Positions 1 to 8,528 of a stretch of DNA of 47,903 nucleotides are shown piece by piece; the first letter of the stretch is position 1, and each line of letters opens with the position of its first letter. Under the pieces are notes generated by a model, which saw only the letters and a program-made list of their open reading frames with translations, ran no database searches and was not told the DNA's origin. The stretch covers positions 1-47,903 of the forward strand of contig LFST01000011.1 of assembly GCA_001513185.1 (NCBI GenBank), given 5' to 3'. The stretch is from Candidatus Fermentithermobacillaceae bacterium DTU015. GTDB lineage: Bacteria; Bacillota; Sulfobacillia; Fermentithermobacillales; Fermentithermobacillaceae. A program made the position numbers and the translations under genes.

Positions 1-56
1 CGCTGCAGGAGTACCCTTGCGGAAACAACCTTGGCAGAAGTGGAAGAAGTGTTCAT
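1..56 (-). CDS. Start of an unidentified gene, cut by the window edge
   Basis: On the minus strand an ATG at 56-54 overlaps the TGA stop of the upstream permease gene (ATGA), and the frame stays open to the window edge, giving 18 codons that begin M-N-T-S-S-T. An AGGA lies a few bases upstream. The arrangement suggests a translationally coupled third gene of the efflux operon. The visible residues do not look like the start of an ABC ATPase, and the product cannot be named from so little sequence. Confidence 0.3.
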   Translation of the reverse strand, partial: MNTSSTSAKVVSARVLLQ

Positions 57-1225
57 TCCGTCCTAAGGGCTTGTATAGGTTCAAGTTCAGCCGCGCGTTT
101 TGCCGGAAGGCTCCCGAAACTGACGCCTACCCCTATGGCCAGGCCGATGGCTATTGCAGCCCCTTTCCAAGGAAACAGCGGGGAAATGCCTATGAAAACC
201 GAGATGCCCCGGGCAAGCAAAGTGCCCACGGCGATCCCCAGCACTGCCCCAATTAGGCTGAGCACTACCGATTCCAAAAGGAACTGGTTTAGGATATCCC
301 TGTTGGTGGCGCCCACCGCTTTCCTGAGTCCGATTTCCCTGGTGCGCTCCACAACTGACACCAGCATGATGTTCATGATGCCTATGCCGCCTACAAGCAG
401 GGAAATGAATGCTATGCCACCCAGCATCAGGGTAAGCGTCCGGCTCACGCTTTGAACGATCTCAAGCACCTGGGTCTGGTTGAAAATCCTATATGCGTCT
501 TCGTCCCTAAAGCGCCTGTTAAGCCGGATTTCCAGGGACGATGCGATCACATCCACTGAATCTTTGTCCTGGCCTTTTATATAAAATGCGCTAAACCCCC
601 GCCTGCCCAGCAACCTCTCAGCAGTTGTCACCGGAATTATCACCTGGTCATCTTCAGAACCTGTGAGACTGCCTCCTCTGGCTTCAAGCACGCCTATAAC
701 CCAAAAGGTCTGCCCGTTTAGCTTGATGGTCTCACCCACGGGGTCTGACAAACCGAAAAGCTCCAATGCCACATTGTGGCCGAGTATGGCTACTTTTTGG
801 CGGGCATCTACATCGATGGCCGAGAGAAATCTGCCGGTCTGAACATTCATGTCTCTCACGGCGGCATATTGGTGGTTCACGCCTACAATCGAGCAATCGA
901 AACGGCCGGTGCCGTGTTTGGCAACCCCAGTGGCCGTAATCACAGGCGACACTGCAGCTATCCCAGGGATATCATGCATAATATCGTCGAGCTGGCTCTG
1001 GGTGAGCACCCTGTCAGGGCCCCGGCCCCTTATGGATACTGTGACAAGGTAGGTGCCCAGAGACTCGATTTCGCTTGTTACCTCGTTTTGGGCACCTTCG
1101 CCTACGGCTACAACTCCTATGACCGCGGCTACCCCGATGGTCACTCCCAGGATGGTAAGCGCCGAACGGAGCTTGTTGGCCGTAACGGCGCTCAGCCCGA
1201 TTTTCAAGGTTGTGAGGAAATCCAT
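53..1225 (-). CDS. MacB/FtsX-type ABC transporter permease
   Basis: This 390-residue membrane protein is a permease of the MacB type. One N-terminal membrane segment (about residues 18-45) is followed by a large extracytoplasmic domain (about 50-265) and three C-terminal segments (about 270-295, 315-340, 355-375) forming the FtsX domain. The family motif around ERTREIGLRKAVGA is clear near residues 293-306. Gram-negative MacB carries an N-terminal ATPase that is absent here, so a separate ATPase must be supplied. The gene lies 48 bp after the HlyD-like adaptor gene and has a good site (GGGGAAGG) before its ATG. Such adaptor-permease pairs usually export peptides, lipids or antibiotics; the substrate cannot be inferred. 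No ATPase gene is visible between the two or within the window. Confidence 0.88.
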   Translation of the reverse strand: MDFLTTLKIGLSAVTANKLRSALTILGVTIGVAAVIGVVAVGEGAQNEVTSEIESLGTYLVTVSIRGRGPDRVLTQSQLDDIMHDIPGIAAVSPVITATGVAKHGTGRFDCSIVGVNHQYAAVRDMNVQTGRFLSAIDVDARQKVAILGHNVALELFGLSDPVGETIKLNGQTFWVIGVLEARGGSLTGSEDDQVIIPVTTAERLLGRRGFSAFYIKGQDKDSVDVIASSLEIRLNRRFRDEDAYRIFNQTQVLEIVQSVSRTLTLMLGGIAFISLLVGGIGIMNIMLVSVVERTREIGLRKAVGATNRDILNQFLLESVVLSLIGAVLGIAVGTLLARGISVFIGISPLFPWKGAAIAIGLAIGVGVSFGSLPAKRAAELEPIQALRTE

Positions 1226-1273
1226 TGCGTCTACATCCTTCCCCAGCTTGTTAGGTCCGGCGTGGCTCGCGGG

Positions 1274-2911
1274 TTACGGCAAACGGAACCTTAAGTTGGA
1301 CGGCCAGGAGCTCCCGGAGAACACCAGCACAGTATCGCCTGCTTTGAGCCCGCTCAGGATCTCAGCGCTGTTGGAACTGATTAACCCCACTTCTACGTCC
1401 ACAAGTTCAGCCTGGGCAAGTAGCTTGCGTGCAGCTGCCGGGCTCAGGCGGTCTGACTGCATCTCTTTTTCCGATAGGCTAGGTACAACCCACACCGCGT
1501 AACCTCCATCTTTGGATTGAAGCGCTTCTATCGGAATAAGTAGCACATCGTGTCGTGAATCAGTGCTAATCACCACGTCACACGACATGCCTGACAGCAG
1601 CTTCCCCTGGGTCTCCACCAGTATCTTTGCGTCGAAGGTGGCAATGCCTCCGGTAGGTTTGCCTTCAAGACTGATGCTTGAGACGGTTCCGGCAAATTGC
1701 TTTCCGGGCACGGCATCTGCTGTGATGATGGCAGGCTGCCCGGGCTTGACCTTACCCGCGTCTATTTCGTCTACCGGGATTGTGACTTCCATTAGCTCTA
1801 GATCCCCCAGCACCGCGACAACGGCCCCGGCGGCCACAGTATCCCCTTCCTGCACCCGTACATCCAGCACGGTAGCATCCTCAGGTGCAGTTATAGTCTG
1901 GGCTTCAAGGGTGTCTTGGAGGGAGGCGAGCCTGTTTTGTAGCTGCCTGAGCCTTAAGGTATTGGTTTCTACCTGGGACTTGAGGGATGTGTTTTCCAAC
2001 TCTACAAGCACCTGGCCGGGCCGGACACGGTCGCCTTCAGCAACCAGGACCCTTTCTACCTTGCCTCCGGCCTTGGCGGTCACCTCATGTATAACATGTG
2101 AAATCTCGTTGTCTTCGTGGTGAGACTTCATGGTTCCATTAGGAGTGTGTATTTCCACAACTACCGGCATTCCCGGAATCAGGGCTCCCTGGTTTTCTAT
2201 TTCCACAGTCACCGGGTACAGCACTACCCCGCCTTCCCTTGCCTGTCCTGCCTGGGCTACGTGGGTCACTTTTCCCGGAATTGTGCTCAAGAAGTCCAAG
2301 AAGAACACCTGTGCGTCTTGCCCAGGCGCGATGTTTTGGGCCTGAGACTTGTTGAAGTAAGCTTTGACCTCCATGTAGGGAGCGGTGATGGTGCATATGT
2401 GGGCACCTTCATTGATTAATTGGCCTTGTTTAACTGATAAACGGGTCACGGCCCCTTGGTTTTCGCTCTTTACCGTGAGAGAGTCAACCTTCTTCTGAAG
2501 ATCCGAAAGGGTAGTCTGGATTTGACTGAGTTCGATGGTGGCCTCATCAATACTCAGGAGGATATCGTCAGTTTCAAGCTGGGCAAGCACCTGGCCTCGG
2601 CTGACTTTCTGGCCGGGTTCGGCAAACACTTGGATGACCTTGCCCCCGTGCTTTGTGGACAGTTCCCAGCGCCGGTGGGGCTTTACCGTGCCGGTCCCTG
2701 TTACGGTGACATCGATGGCACCTAGGGTAACCTTTGCCAGGCGGAATGCTTGGCCCTGGGCCGTTGTCATCCAGCGCTGCCTGAACGAAATCGCTCCCCA
2801 AACCACGAACCCGATGATCAAGAACAAAATTATCCAATATTTGCGACGGCCTTCGAACAGTTTCCCGATTAGCTGTTTGGGGCTTAGTTTTCTGTCTGAT
2901 GCAGATCCCAT
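1274..2911 (-). CDS. HlyD/MacA-like efflux adaptor with duplicated core
   Basis: The 545-residue product has a short cytoplasmic N-terminus, one membrane anchor (about residues 26-42) and an extracytoplasmic part typical of periplasmic-adaptor-like subunits. Two lipoyl/barrel-sandwich signatures are visible. The first is near residues 75-105 (STKHGGKVIQVFAEPGQKV) and the second near 278-306 (TAKAGGKVERVLVAEGDRV). Each is followed by a coiled-coil stretch and beta-barrel segments, so the adaptor core looks tandemly duplicated; normal MacA-like proteins of about 370-430 residues carry one copy. In Gram-positive bacteria such proteins work with MacB-type permeases, and the permease gene follows directly. 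The ATG lies downstream of the sigma-A promoter at 2980-3007. Export substrate is unknown. Confidence 0.85.
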   Translation of the reverse strand: MGSASDRKLSPKQLIGKLFEGRRKYWIILFLIIGFVVWGAISFRQRWMTTAQGQAFRLAKVTLGAIDVTVTGTGTVKPHRRWELSTKHGGKVIQVFAEPGQKVSRGQVLAQLETDDILLSIDEATIELSQIQTTLSDLQKKVDSLTVKSENQGAVTRLSVKQGQLINEGAHICTITAPYMEVKAYFNKSQAQNIAPGQDAQVFFLDFLSTIPGKVTHVAQAGQAREGGVVLYPVTVEIENQGALIPGMPVVVEIHTPNGTMKSHHEDNEISHVIHEVTAKAGGKVERVLVAEGDRVRPGQVLVELENTSLKSQVETNTLRLRQLQNRLASLQDTLEAQTITAPEDATVLDVRVQEGDTVAAGAVVAVLGDLELMEVTIPVDEIDAGKVKPGQPAIITADAVPGKQFAGTVSSISLEGKPTGGIATFDAKILVETQGKLLSGMSCDVVISTDSRHDVLLIPIEALQSKDGGYAVWVVPSLSEKEMQSDRLSPAAARKLLAQAELVDVEVGLISSNSAEILSGLKAGDTVLVFSGSSWPSNLRFRLP

Positions 2912-3274
2912 GATAACACCTCACCAGCTTATTTCAGACGCGGACAGGCGCGAAAGCCCTGGCTCCCAGCACCTAGTATATTCTAGCATTTAGGCTGGAA
3001 CTCTCAAACTTACGGCAAAGCACCTGTCGGCAATTGACGGTGTCCACGGGTCTATCCCCTGCCTTAACAGGCTCCACGGGCCACACGAACACCGACACGT
3101 GGGGAGGTTGGTGATGAATCGTGTTGACAAGTCTGGGGATAAGTGCCAAGGCCTGTGGATAAAATTGGATCGAAGCTGTGGATGCAATTACCACAGGCGG
3201 CAAGTTGTTATAAGATAGGTTCAGGACATGGACCTTGGTTTGTGCGGCAAGGGCGCAGAAGGAGCGGTATAGAT
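2912..3274. other. Divergent intergenic region with DnaA-box-like cluster
   Basis: This 363-bp gap separates the minus-strand efflux operon from the plus-strand decarboxylase gene. It holds the efflux promoter (2980-3007) and three DnaA-box-like 9-mers in the same orientation: TGGGGATAA (3134-3142), TGTGGATAA (3154-3162, exact consensus on the complementary strand) and TGTGGATGC (3177-3185). A weak plus-strand promoter candidate is TTACCA (3188-3193), 17 bp, TAAGAT (3211-3216). The octamer TCCACGGG occurs twice between 3050 and 3082. No gene was found. Confidence 0.45.
2980..3007 (-). promoter_or_regulatory. Sigma-A promoter of the efflux operon
   Basis: Read on the minus strand, a -35 TTGAGA (3007-3002) is separated by 16 bp from a -10 TAGAAT (2985-2980). 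Both differ from consensus by one base. The predicted start lies about 60 bp before the adaptor ATG. An alternative -10, TATACT, overlaps just downstream but has no well-spaced -35. Confidence 0.5.
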
Positions 3275-4873
3275 ATGGATAAGGCCAATGGCGGTATCTT
3301 GGAAGCTATTGCCCGTTACATAAGTTATGATCCTGTGAGGATGCACATGCCCGGACACAAGGGGCGTAGCAGCTCCAAGCACCTAGGGCATGATGACGAA
3401 GCCTATGGAGGGCCGAGGGTTCCAGGGTGGGGTTCAGCTCTCGGAGACGGCAGCATATGTCAGATAGCCCGTGCCTTAGAGGATGCCCTAGACAGGGTGA
3501 AGGCCATGGACGTAACTGAAATCCCGGGATTGGACAATCTCCACTATCCGTCAGAGGTGATACAGCAGGTTCAACGTAACATGGCGGATGTTTTCGGTAC
3601 CGCCGCCACCTATTGCCTGGTTAACGGGGCCACAAGCGGCATACTTGCATCGCTTATCGCGCTTCGTATGACCATGGGCCCCGGTGTCGTGATAGTGCCG
3701 AGAAACGCCCACCGCTCGATAATCTCAGGCCTTATTTTGTCCGGGCTTGATCCTTTGTTCATCTATCCCGAGTATGACCAGGATTTAGGAGGCTACCTGC
3801 CCCTTAAGGTATCCGATGTAGAAATGCAGCTTGCAGAAGCCACATCTCAAGGCCGCCTGCGGCCAGGGCGGCGGGCAAACATACGGGGGATTGTGGCGGT
3901 AAGCCCTACGTACACAGGGGTATGCGGAGACATCCGCAGCATATGCCAGTACGCCGGTGAGCTCAATGTACCGGTGATAGTCGACGAGGCTCACGGAACA
4001 CTGTTTAGGTTCTCGGACAGACTTCCTCCATCGGCCATTGAAACCGGGGCAAGCCTGGTGATTCACGGTGCCCACAAGACCACCCAGGCGTTTACCCAGA
4101 CAGGGCTACTACACGTGACTCTAAGCTGCGTCAAGACCTTTCCCGCGCTTGCGGCAAACGTGGAAGAAGCCCTGAGGCTGGTTCAATCCACATCGCCTTC
4201 ATATATACTGCTTGCATCTTTGGAGAGAGCGATAGCCGGCCTAAAACAGGATGCATCATGGGTTGAATCGATGATACAATCTGCACACCTGATGAAACAA
4301 GAATTGTCCAAGATCAAAGGAATCAGGGTGAGAACTCCTGAAGAAGGCAAGTGGGACCCTGGAAAAATCCTGATTGACGTGTCAGGCTTGGGATTGTCCG
4401 GCCCCCAGGTACAGCAATTGCTTTGGGAGAAGGCCAGGGTTGTCCCGGAAATGACCGGACCTGACTACGTTGTGCTCATGGTTACAGGTGCGGACAATAA
4501 CCATGACCTCGAAAGGGTTGCTGGAGCGTTCTGCGAGATATCAGAGAGCTGCCGTGGAGGCAGGGTGGCTTCGCAAGCCGGCGTGTGGGAACTCCTGACC
4601 CGTGAACCGCCCAGAGGGGAAGCGGTGATATCCCTGAGCCAAGCATTTTACGCGCCTGCCAGGGAGTGTTCCCTTGATCAAGCGGTAGGCAAAATCAGCG
4701 GCGATACGGTGCTCATCTATCCCCCGGGGTCTCCGGTGGTGGTTCCAGGTGAAAGGATGACGGCAGAAGTGGTCGGGTACATCCGTCAAGCTGTTGAATG
4801 CGGCCTTGATGTCCTAGGCCGCGGGCACTCAGGCGGTGAGAAGGAGTTGAAAGTGTTTTGCATAGAAGACTAG
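3275..4873 (+). CDS. Orn/Lys/Arg decarboxylase family protein
   Basis: This is a PLP-dependent fold-type I basic amino acid decarboxylase of the YaaO/SpeA type, 532 residues, usual for Gram-positive members. The N-terminal M-H-M-P-G-H-K-G motif, the D-E-A-H-G motif and the PLP-binding lysine in H-G-A-H-K-T (Lys268) are all present, followed by the C-terminal family domain. It probably decarboxylates arginine, lysine or ornithine for polyamine synthesis; the substrate cannot be fixed from sequence alone. The ATG at 3275 is chosen over an in-frame ATG at 3143 because a GAAGGAG site lies 10 bp upstream and the family starts near the M-H-M-P-G-H motif. The position directly before tmk is shared with Bacillus and many Clostridia. 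Its 3' end overlaps tmk by 16 bp. Confidence 0.9.
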   Translation: MDKANGGILEAIARYISYDPVRMHMPGHKGRSSSKHLGHDDEAYGGPRVPGWGSALGDGSICQIARALEDALDRVKAMDVTEIPGLDNLHYPSEVIQQVQRNMADVFGTAATYCLVNGATSGILASLIALRMTMGPGVVIVPRNAHRSIISGLILSGLDPLFIYPEYDQDLGGYLPLKVSDVEMQLAEATSQGRLRPGRRANIRGIVAVSPTYTGVCGDIRSICQYAGELNVPVIVDEAHGTLFRFSDRLPPSAIETGASLVIHGAHKTTQAFTQTGLLHVTLSCVKTFPALAANVEEALRLVQSTSPSYILLASLERAIAGLKQDASWVESMIQSAHLMKQELSKIKGIRVRTPEEGKWDPGKILIDVSGLGLSGPQVQQLLWEKARVVPEMTGPDYVVLMVTGADNNHDLERVAGAFCEISESCRGGRVASQAGVWELLTREPPRGEAVISLSQAFYAPARECSLDQAVGKISGDTVLIYPPGSPVVVPGERMTAEVVGYIRQAVECGLDVLGRGHSGGEKELKVFCIED

Positions 4874-5550
4874 ATCGGGCGCTTCCTGGGGTATTCATAA
4901 GCCTTGAGGGATGCGACGGATCAGGCAAGTCTACTCAAATTGCAAGGCTGTCGAGGAGGCTGGAGTTGGCCGGCCTCAAACCCTTGGTGACCAGGGAGCC
5001 AGGCGGTACTGAGTTTGGCGAGCGGATCAGGCAGCTGCTTTTGGATCCCGGCAGCCCGGACAGGTCGATTTTGTCGGAAACGTTGCTCTATGCCGCGGCA
5101 AGATGTGAGTTTGTGTCTAAGGTCGTGAAGCCGGCTTTGGCTGAGGGCCGCATAGTAATCACTGAAAGATATACCGATTCTACGTGGGTATATCAAGGTT
5201 ATGCAGGAGGGGTGCCCCTTCCGACCATAGAGACTATCAACAAGATAGCTACAGGCGGCTTGGAGACGGATCTGACTGTGGTATTGGATATCGGCGAAGC
5301 CAGCGTTATTCACCGGCGGCTCGCCTCTAAGCGGAAAGACAAGATTGAGTCCAGAAGCGACGCATATCATGAGAGGGTAAGACAGGGATACCGAGAGCTG
5401 GCGCAGCGGTTTCCCAATCGGGTGGTGCGCGTAGACGGCGGCATGGAGGTCTCTCGCGTCGAGGCGGCGATTTGGAAAGAGGTTGTCAACATTTTGTCCG
5501 AGAAAGGGTATGATCTCACTAACGAGAAACAAGGGAGGGAAAGCCTGTGA
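4858..5550 (+). CDS. tmk: Thymidylate kinase
   Basis: This 230-residue kinase phosphorylates dTMP to dTDP with ATP, an essential step of dTTP supply in the cytoplasm. The P-loop G-C-D-G-S-G-K-S-T spans residues 18-26, and the T-R-E-P-G-G-T motif follows near residue 45. The substrate motif reads E-R-Y-T-D-S-T, where D-R-Y is more common, so one position is conservatively changed. The start is a TTG at 4858 preceded by AAGGAG; it overlaps the decarboxylase gene by 16 bp and implies translational coupling. The stop overlaps the GTG of darA (GTGA). It is followed by darA, holB and ricT, the classic Firmicute arrangement. Confidence 0.95.
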   Translation: MHRRLDRALPGVFISLEGCDGSGKSTQIARLSRRLELAGLKPLVTREPGGTEFGERIRQLLLDPGSPDRSILSETLLYAAARCEFVSKVVKPALAEGRIVITERYTDSTWVYQGYAGGVPLPTIETINKIATGGLETDLTVVLDIGEASVIHRRLASKRKDKIESRSDAYHERVRQGYRELAQRFPNRVVRVDGGMEVSRVEAAIWKEVVNILSEKGYDLTNEKQGRESL

Positions 5551-5873
5551 AATTAATCATCGCGGTTATCCAGGATAAGGACGTTCCGAAGCTCATGGAT
5601 GCCCTGGTAAGGGCGGGATACAGCGCTACGAAACTGGCTTCTACTGGCGGCTTTCTCCGGGAAGGCAACTCCACGATCTTGATTGGCGTAGATGACGATG
5701 AAATCGAAAACGTCTTGGAAATCGTAAAGGATAACTGCAGGGCACGTGAGCAACTTGTAACGCCCATAACCCCGGTGGGGCCTGCAGAGTCTTACGTGCC
5801 TTACCCCGTGGGCGTTATGGTGGGAGGAGCTACGGTTTTCATCTTGCCCATTGAGAGGTTTGTCAAGGTCTAA
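5547..5873 (+). CDS. darA: Cyclic di-AMP receptor DarA/PstA
   Basis: The 108-residue protein is a PII-like small trimeric cyclic-di-AMP binding protein (DUF970 family, YaaQ in B. subtilis). The opening M-K-L-I-I-A-V-I-Q, the T-K-L-A-S-T-G-G-F-L-R motif of the nucleotide pocket (about residues 28-38) and the ending around residues 95-108 (A-T-V-F-I-L-P-I-E-R-F) are all family hallmarks, and the length is standard. It starts with GTG overlapping the tmk stop, downstream of GGGAGGG. It is thought to relay c-di-AMP levels to unknown partners. The yaaR gene usually found between darA and holB in Bacillus is missing here. Confidence 0.93.
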   Translation: MKLIIAVIQDKDVPKLMDALVRAGYSATKLASTGGFLREGNSTILIGVDDDEIENVLEIVKDNCRAREQLVTPITPVGPAESYVPYPVGVMVGGATVFILPIERFVKV

Positions 5874-5885
5874 AGATCAGAAGTC

Positions 5886-6902
5886 TTGTCAGGGTGGTCA
5901 AATAAGCTCGTGGATTATCTCCTAAGAGGTCAAGCAGTTTCAGTAAGAATACTTAAAGCCATACTGAGATCGGGCAGGATTGGCCATGCGTACCTGTTCA
6001 AAGGACCGGCAGGGTCAGGGAAAACCGCCTTGGCGAAGCAATTTGCAAAAGCCCTCTTGTGTTTAAACGGGGATTCGCCTGAAGGCCTTCCAAGCAACAG
6101 TGGCACAGAGCTTGGATGCAATGAGTGCCCATCGTGTGTCAGGGTGGATGGGGACGCCCATCCGGATTTGATCATGATCGAGAAAGACGGGACAAGCATC
6201 GGGATAAGCGCTGCCCACAGCATGCTCAAAGAAGTGCTCACGCGTCCGTTTGTTTCCAAGCGTAAGGTTTTCATCATAAAAGATGCGGAAACCCTGACTG
6301 CTGAGGCTGCCAATGCATTGCTCAAGCTGCTGGAGGAGCCGCCTGCTTATGTCAATTTCATACTTACCACCGCAAACGAGTCGGCAATTCCTGCTACTGT
6401 GATCTCGAGGTGCCAGGTGATACCGCTTAGGGCAATGCCTGCTGAAGCGGTTGCCGCCTACCTTCAAGAAGTTCATAACGTGCCCGAGGACCGGAGCAGG
6501 CAGATTGCAGCACTGTCAGATGGCAGCATCCAAAAGGCGGTATGGCTTCTGTCACAGCCGGATGGCCAAAAGGCCAATGGAGAAGCCCTGACTGATAAAG
6601 TAATGAATGGCAGCCTCGTGGAACTTGCCCTTGAATATTCTAAGGCCGATTCAGGAGAGCGGCAAAAACTGCTTGCTGCCCTCCAACTCGAGTTTGCGGA
6701 AAAACTATCTCAAGCGGCAATGGAGTATGATAAAAGACAGTACGGGCCTGATAACAGCCAGGCAGCTGTCCTAAAACGTAATTTTGAAGCGCTCAAAGCG
6801 ATTATGCGGGCAAGGCAACGGCTTAGTGCCAACACCAATGCGTTTCTGGTATTCTGTACATTGTTCATGGATATGCAAAGACTGAATTCTGAGGAGATCT
6901 GA
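5886..6902 (+). CDS. holB: DNA polymerase III delta' subunit
   Basis: The 338-residue product is the delta' subunit of the clamp loader that places the sliding clamp on DNA at the replication fork. The N-terminal AAA+ domain shows the signature G-R-I-G-H-A-Y-L-F and a P-loop G-P-A-G-S-G-K-T (near residues 39-46). A zinc-module segment with C-N-E-C-P-S-C lies near residues 78-84, and the L-L-K-L-L-E-E-P-P segment is conserved. The C-terminal helical domain is less conserved. The start is a TTG at 5886 with only a weak site upstream; GTG at 5910 is a possible alternative. It lies 12 bp after darA and 10 bp before ricT. Confidence 0.92.
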   Translation: MSGWSNKLVDYLLRGQAVSVRILKAILRSGRIGHAYLFKGPAGSGKTALAKQFAKALLCLNGDSPEGLPSNSGTELGCNECPSCVRVDGDAHPDLIMIEKDGTSIGISAAHSMLKEVLTRPFVSKRKVFIIKDAETLTAEAANALLKLLEEPPAYVNFILTTANESAIPATVISRCQVIPLRAMPAEAVAAYLQEVHNVPEDRSRQIAALSDGSIQKAVWLLSQPDGQKANGEALTDKVMNGSLVELALEYSKADSGERQKLLAALQLEFAEKLSQAAMEYDKRQYGPDNSQAAVLKRNFEALKAIMRARQRLSANTNAFLVFCTLFMDMQRLNSEEI

Positions 6903-6912
6903 GGAGAGGATC

Positions 6913-7719
6913 ATGCCTATAGTTGCAGGGATTAGGTTCAAAGATGTAGGTAAAGTGTACTATTTCGATCCAGGGGAACTACCCCTCAAAGGTGGCGACA
7001 AGGTGCTGGTGGAAACGGTTAAAGGTATTGAAATGGGCGTTGTGGCTATCGAACCCAGGGAGGTTCCCGAAGAGGATCTGGTATTGCCTTTGAAAAACGT
7101 GCTGCGGCTGGCCACTGAAGAAGACCTGGAGATCGAACGGAACAATGAGGAAAAAGCCAGGCAAGCCATGGAGATTGCGGCGGAAAAAATCGCCCGCCAT
7201 GGCTTGGAGATGCGGCTGGTTGATGCTGAATACACTTTCGACGGCTCGCGGGTTACCATATATTTCACCGCCGACGGAAGGGTAGATTTCCGGGAATTAG
7301 TCAAGGACCTGGCATCTGCACTTAAGACCCGGGTTGAACTCAGGCAAATAGGCGTGAGGGATGAAGCCAAGTTCTACGGTGGTTTGGGCCCGTGCGGCAG
7401 GGAATTGTGTTGTGCCAGTTTCTTGTGCGAGTTCCAGCCTGTGTCCATCAGGATGGCCAAGGAGCAAAACTTGCCGCTTAACCCTTCCAAGATCTCAGGT
7501 ACTTGCGGCCGGCTCCTGTGTTGTCTGAGGTTCGAAGCGGAAAACCTTGGCGCAGAAAAGCACCGTGAGGTACCTATAGAGATAGGGGCATGTGTGGTCA
7601 CGCCTGCAGGCGAGGGCAAAGTAACCGGGTATAACCAAGCCAAAGAGACCATCACCGTGATGTTGGAAGACGGGACCGAAGCTGAGTTCCCTGAAGAAGA
7701 AGTTGATGAAAAGAAGTAA
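6913..7719 (+). CDS. ricT: PSP1 / RicT (YaaT) regulatory iron-sulfur protein
   Basis: This 268-residue PSP1-domain protein corresponds to YaaT of B. subtilis. There YaaT, YlbF and YmcA form a complex carrying [4Fe-4S] clusters that assists RNase Y in mRNA maturation and affects sporulation, competence and biofilm formation. Conserved cysteines are visible in the stretch C-G-R-E-L-C-C-A-S-F-L-C (about residues 160-171) and in C-G-R-L-L-C-C (about 198-204). The G-G-L-G-P-C-G motif is typical. The ATG follows GAGGAGAGG. The stop shares an A with the rsmI start (TAATG), so the two are probably co-translated. The ricA and ricF partners are not in the window. Confidence 0.93.
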   Translation: MPIVAGIRFKDVGKVYYFDPGELPLKGGDKVLVETVKGIEMGVVAIEPREVPEEDLVLPLKNVLRLATEEDLEIERNNEEKARQAMEIAAEKIARHGLEMRLVDAEYTFDGSRVTIYFTADGRVDFRELVKDLASALKTRVELRQIGVRDEAKFYGGLGPCGRELCCASFLCEFQPVSIRMAKEQNLPLNPSKISGTCGRLLCCLRFEAENLGAEKHREVPIEIGACVVTPAGEGKVTGYNQAKETITVMLEDGTEAEFPEEEVDEKK

Positions 7720-8474
7720 TGCGGGATATTGAGGAGATCACTCAATTGACAGACAGCTTGGGTAACAATCCTGGCGGGCGGGGCGTGCTCTATGTTTGCG
7801 GAACCCCTATAGGGAACCTCGATGATGCATCCTTCAGGCTCATCCAGGTTCTCAGCCAGGTTGATTTGATCGTATGCGAGGACACTAGGCGGACTAAGAA
7901 GCTATTGGCCCGGTACGATATCAAAAAACCCCTCTTGGCGCTCTACGAACATGTGGAAAAACAACGCACCGGGGCAGTGCTGGAGGAGCTGGCCCGGGGC
8001 CGGTTGGTGGCGCTTGTGTCTGATGCAGGCATGCCCCTTATTTCGGATCCAGGTGCTTATTTGGTCAAAAAAGCCCGGGAAAGCGGGTTCCATATCGCCG
8101 TGGTTCCGGGACCGTCAGCCGTCACTGCCGCCCTGGCCCTTGTGGGGTTTTGCTCATCCCAGTTCATATTTGCAGGCTTTCCTCCCCGTAAGTCCAAGAA
8201 GCGGCGAGAGTTCTTCCTTGAATGGATAAAGCCCCAAGTTCCCGTGGTGATGTTTGAGTCGCCCCACAGGCTGGTAAAGACCCTGGATGACCTCATGGCG
8301 ATGTTCCCATCCATACAAGTAGGCTTGTGCCACGAGATGACAAAAACTTATGAAAGCGTAATCGTAGGCCACATTAAGGACGTTTGGGAGCAGCTCCGCG
8401 GGATGAAGGTAAAAGGCGAATGGGTAATAGTGGCCTACCTTGAATCCCCTGAAAATCAGGAGGAGGCAGGTTAG
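7719..8474 (+). CDS. rsmI: 16S rRNA C1402 2'-O-methyltransferase
   Basis: The 251-residue enzyme is a tetrapyrrole-methylase-fold SAM methyltransferase that adds the 2'-O-methyl group of m4Cm1402 in the 16S rRNA decoding centre. The diagnostic motifs are present in order: T-P-I-G-N-L-D-D (residues 29-36), C-E-D-T-R-R-T (near 53-59), S-D-A-G-M-P-L-I-S-D-P-G (near 100-111), V-P-G-P-S-A (near 129-134) and F-E-S-P-H-R-L (near 180-186). The ATG overlaps the ricT stop by one base. The yabA and yabB genes that sit between ricT and rsmI in Bacillus are absent. A strong hairpin spans its stop codon. Confidence 0.95.
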   Translation: MRDIEEITQLTDSLGNNPGGRGVLYVCGTPIGNLDDASFRLIQVLSQVDLIVCEDTRRTKKLLARYDIKKPLLALYEHVEKQRTGAVLEELARGRLVALVSDAGMPLISDPGAYLVKKARESGFHIAVVPGPSAVTAALALVGFCSSQFIFAGFPPRKSKKRREFFLEWIKPQVPVVMFESPHRLVKTLDDLMAMFPSIQVGLCHEMTKTYESVIVGHIKDVWEQLRGMKVKGEWVIVAYLESPENQEEAG

Positions 8475-8487
8475 TTCCGCCTCCTCC
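8459..8487. terminator. Hairpin between convergent rsmI and abrB
   Basis: GGAGGAGGC (8459-8467) and GCCTCCTCC (8479-8487) form a perfect 9-bp stem with an 11-nt loop that contains the rsmI stop codon. No run of T follows on either strand, so this is at best a weak intrinsic terminator shared by the two convergent genes. The first arm also resembles a Shine-Dalgarno core. Confidence 0.45.
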
Positions 8488-8528
8488 CGGCATAATATTC
8501 AATCGTGTATTCTTGTTATGTAACTCCT

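Noticed and set aside
4921-5532. 203-codon open frame antisense to tmk
   Set aside because: It lies opposite a gene with all thymidylate kinase motifs, has no recognisable family features and no suitable ribosome binding site.
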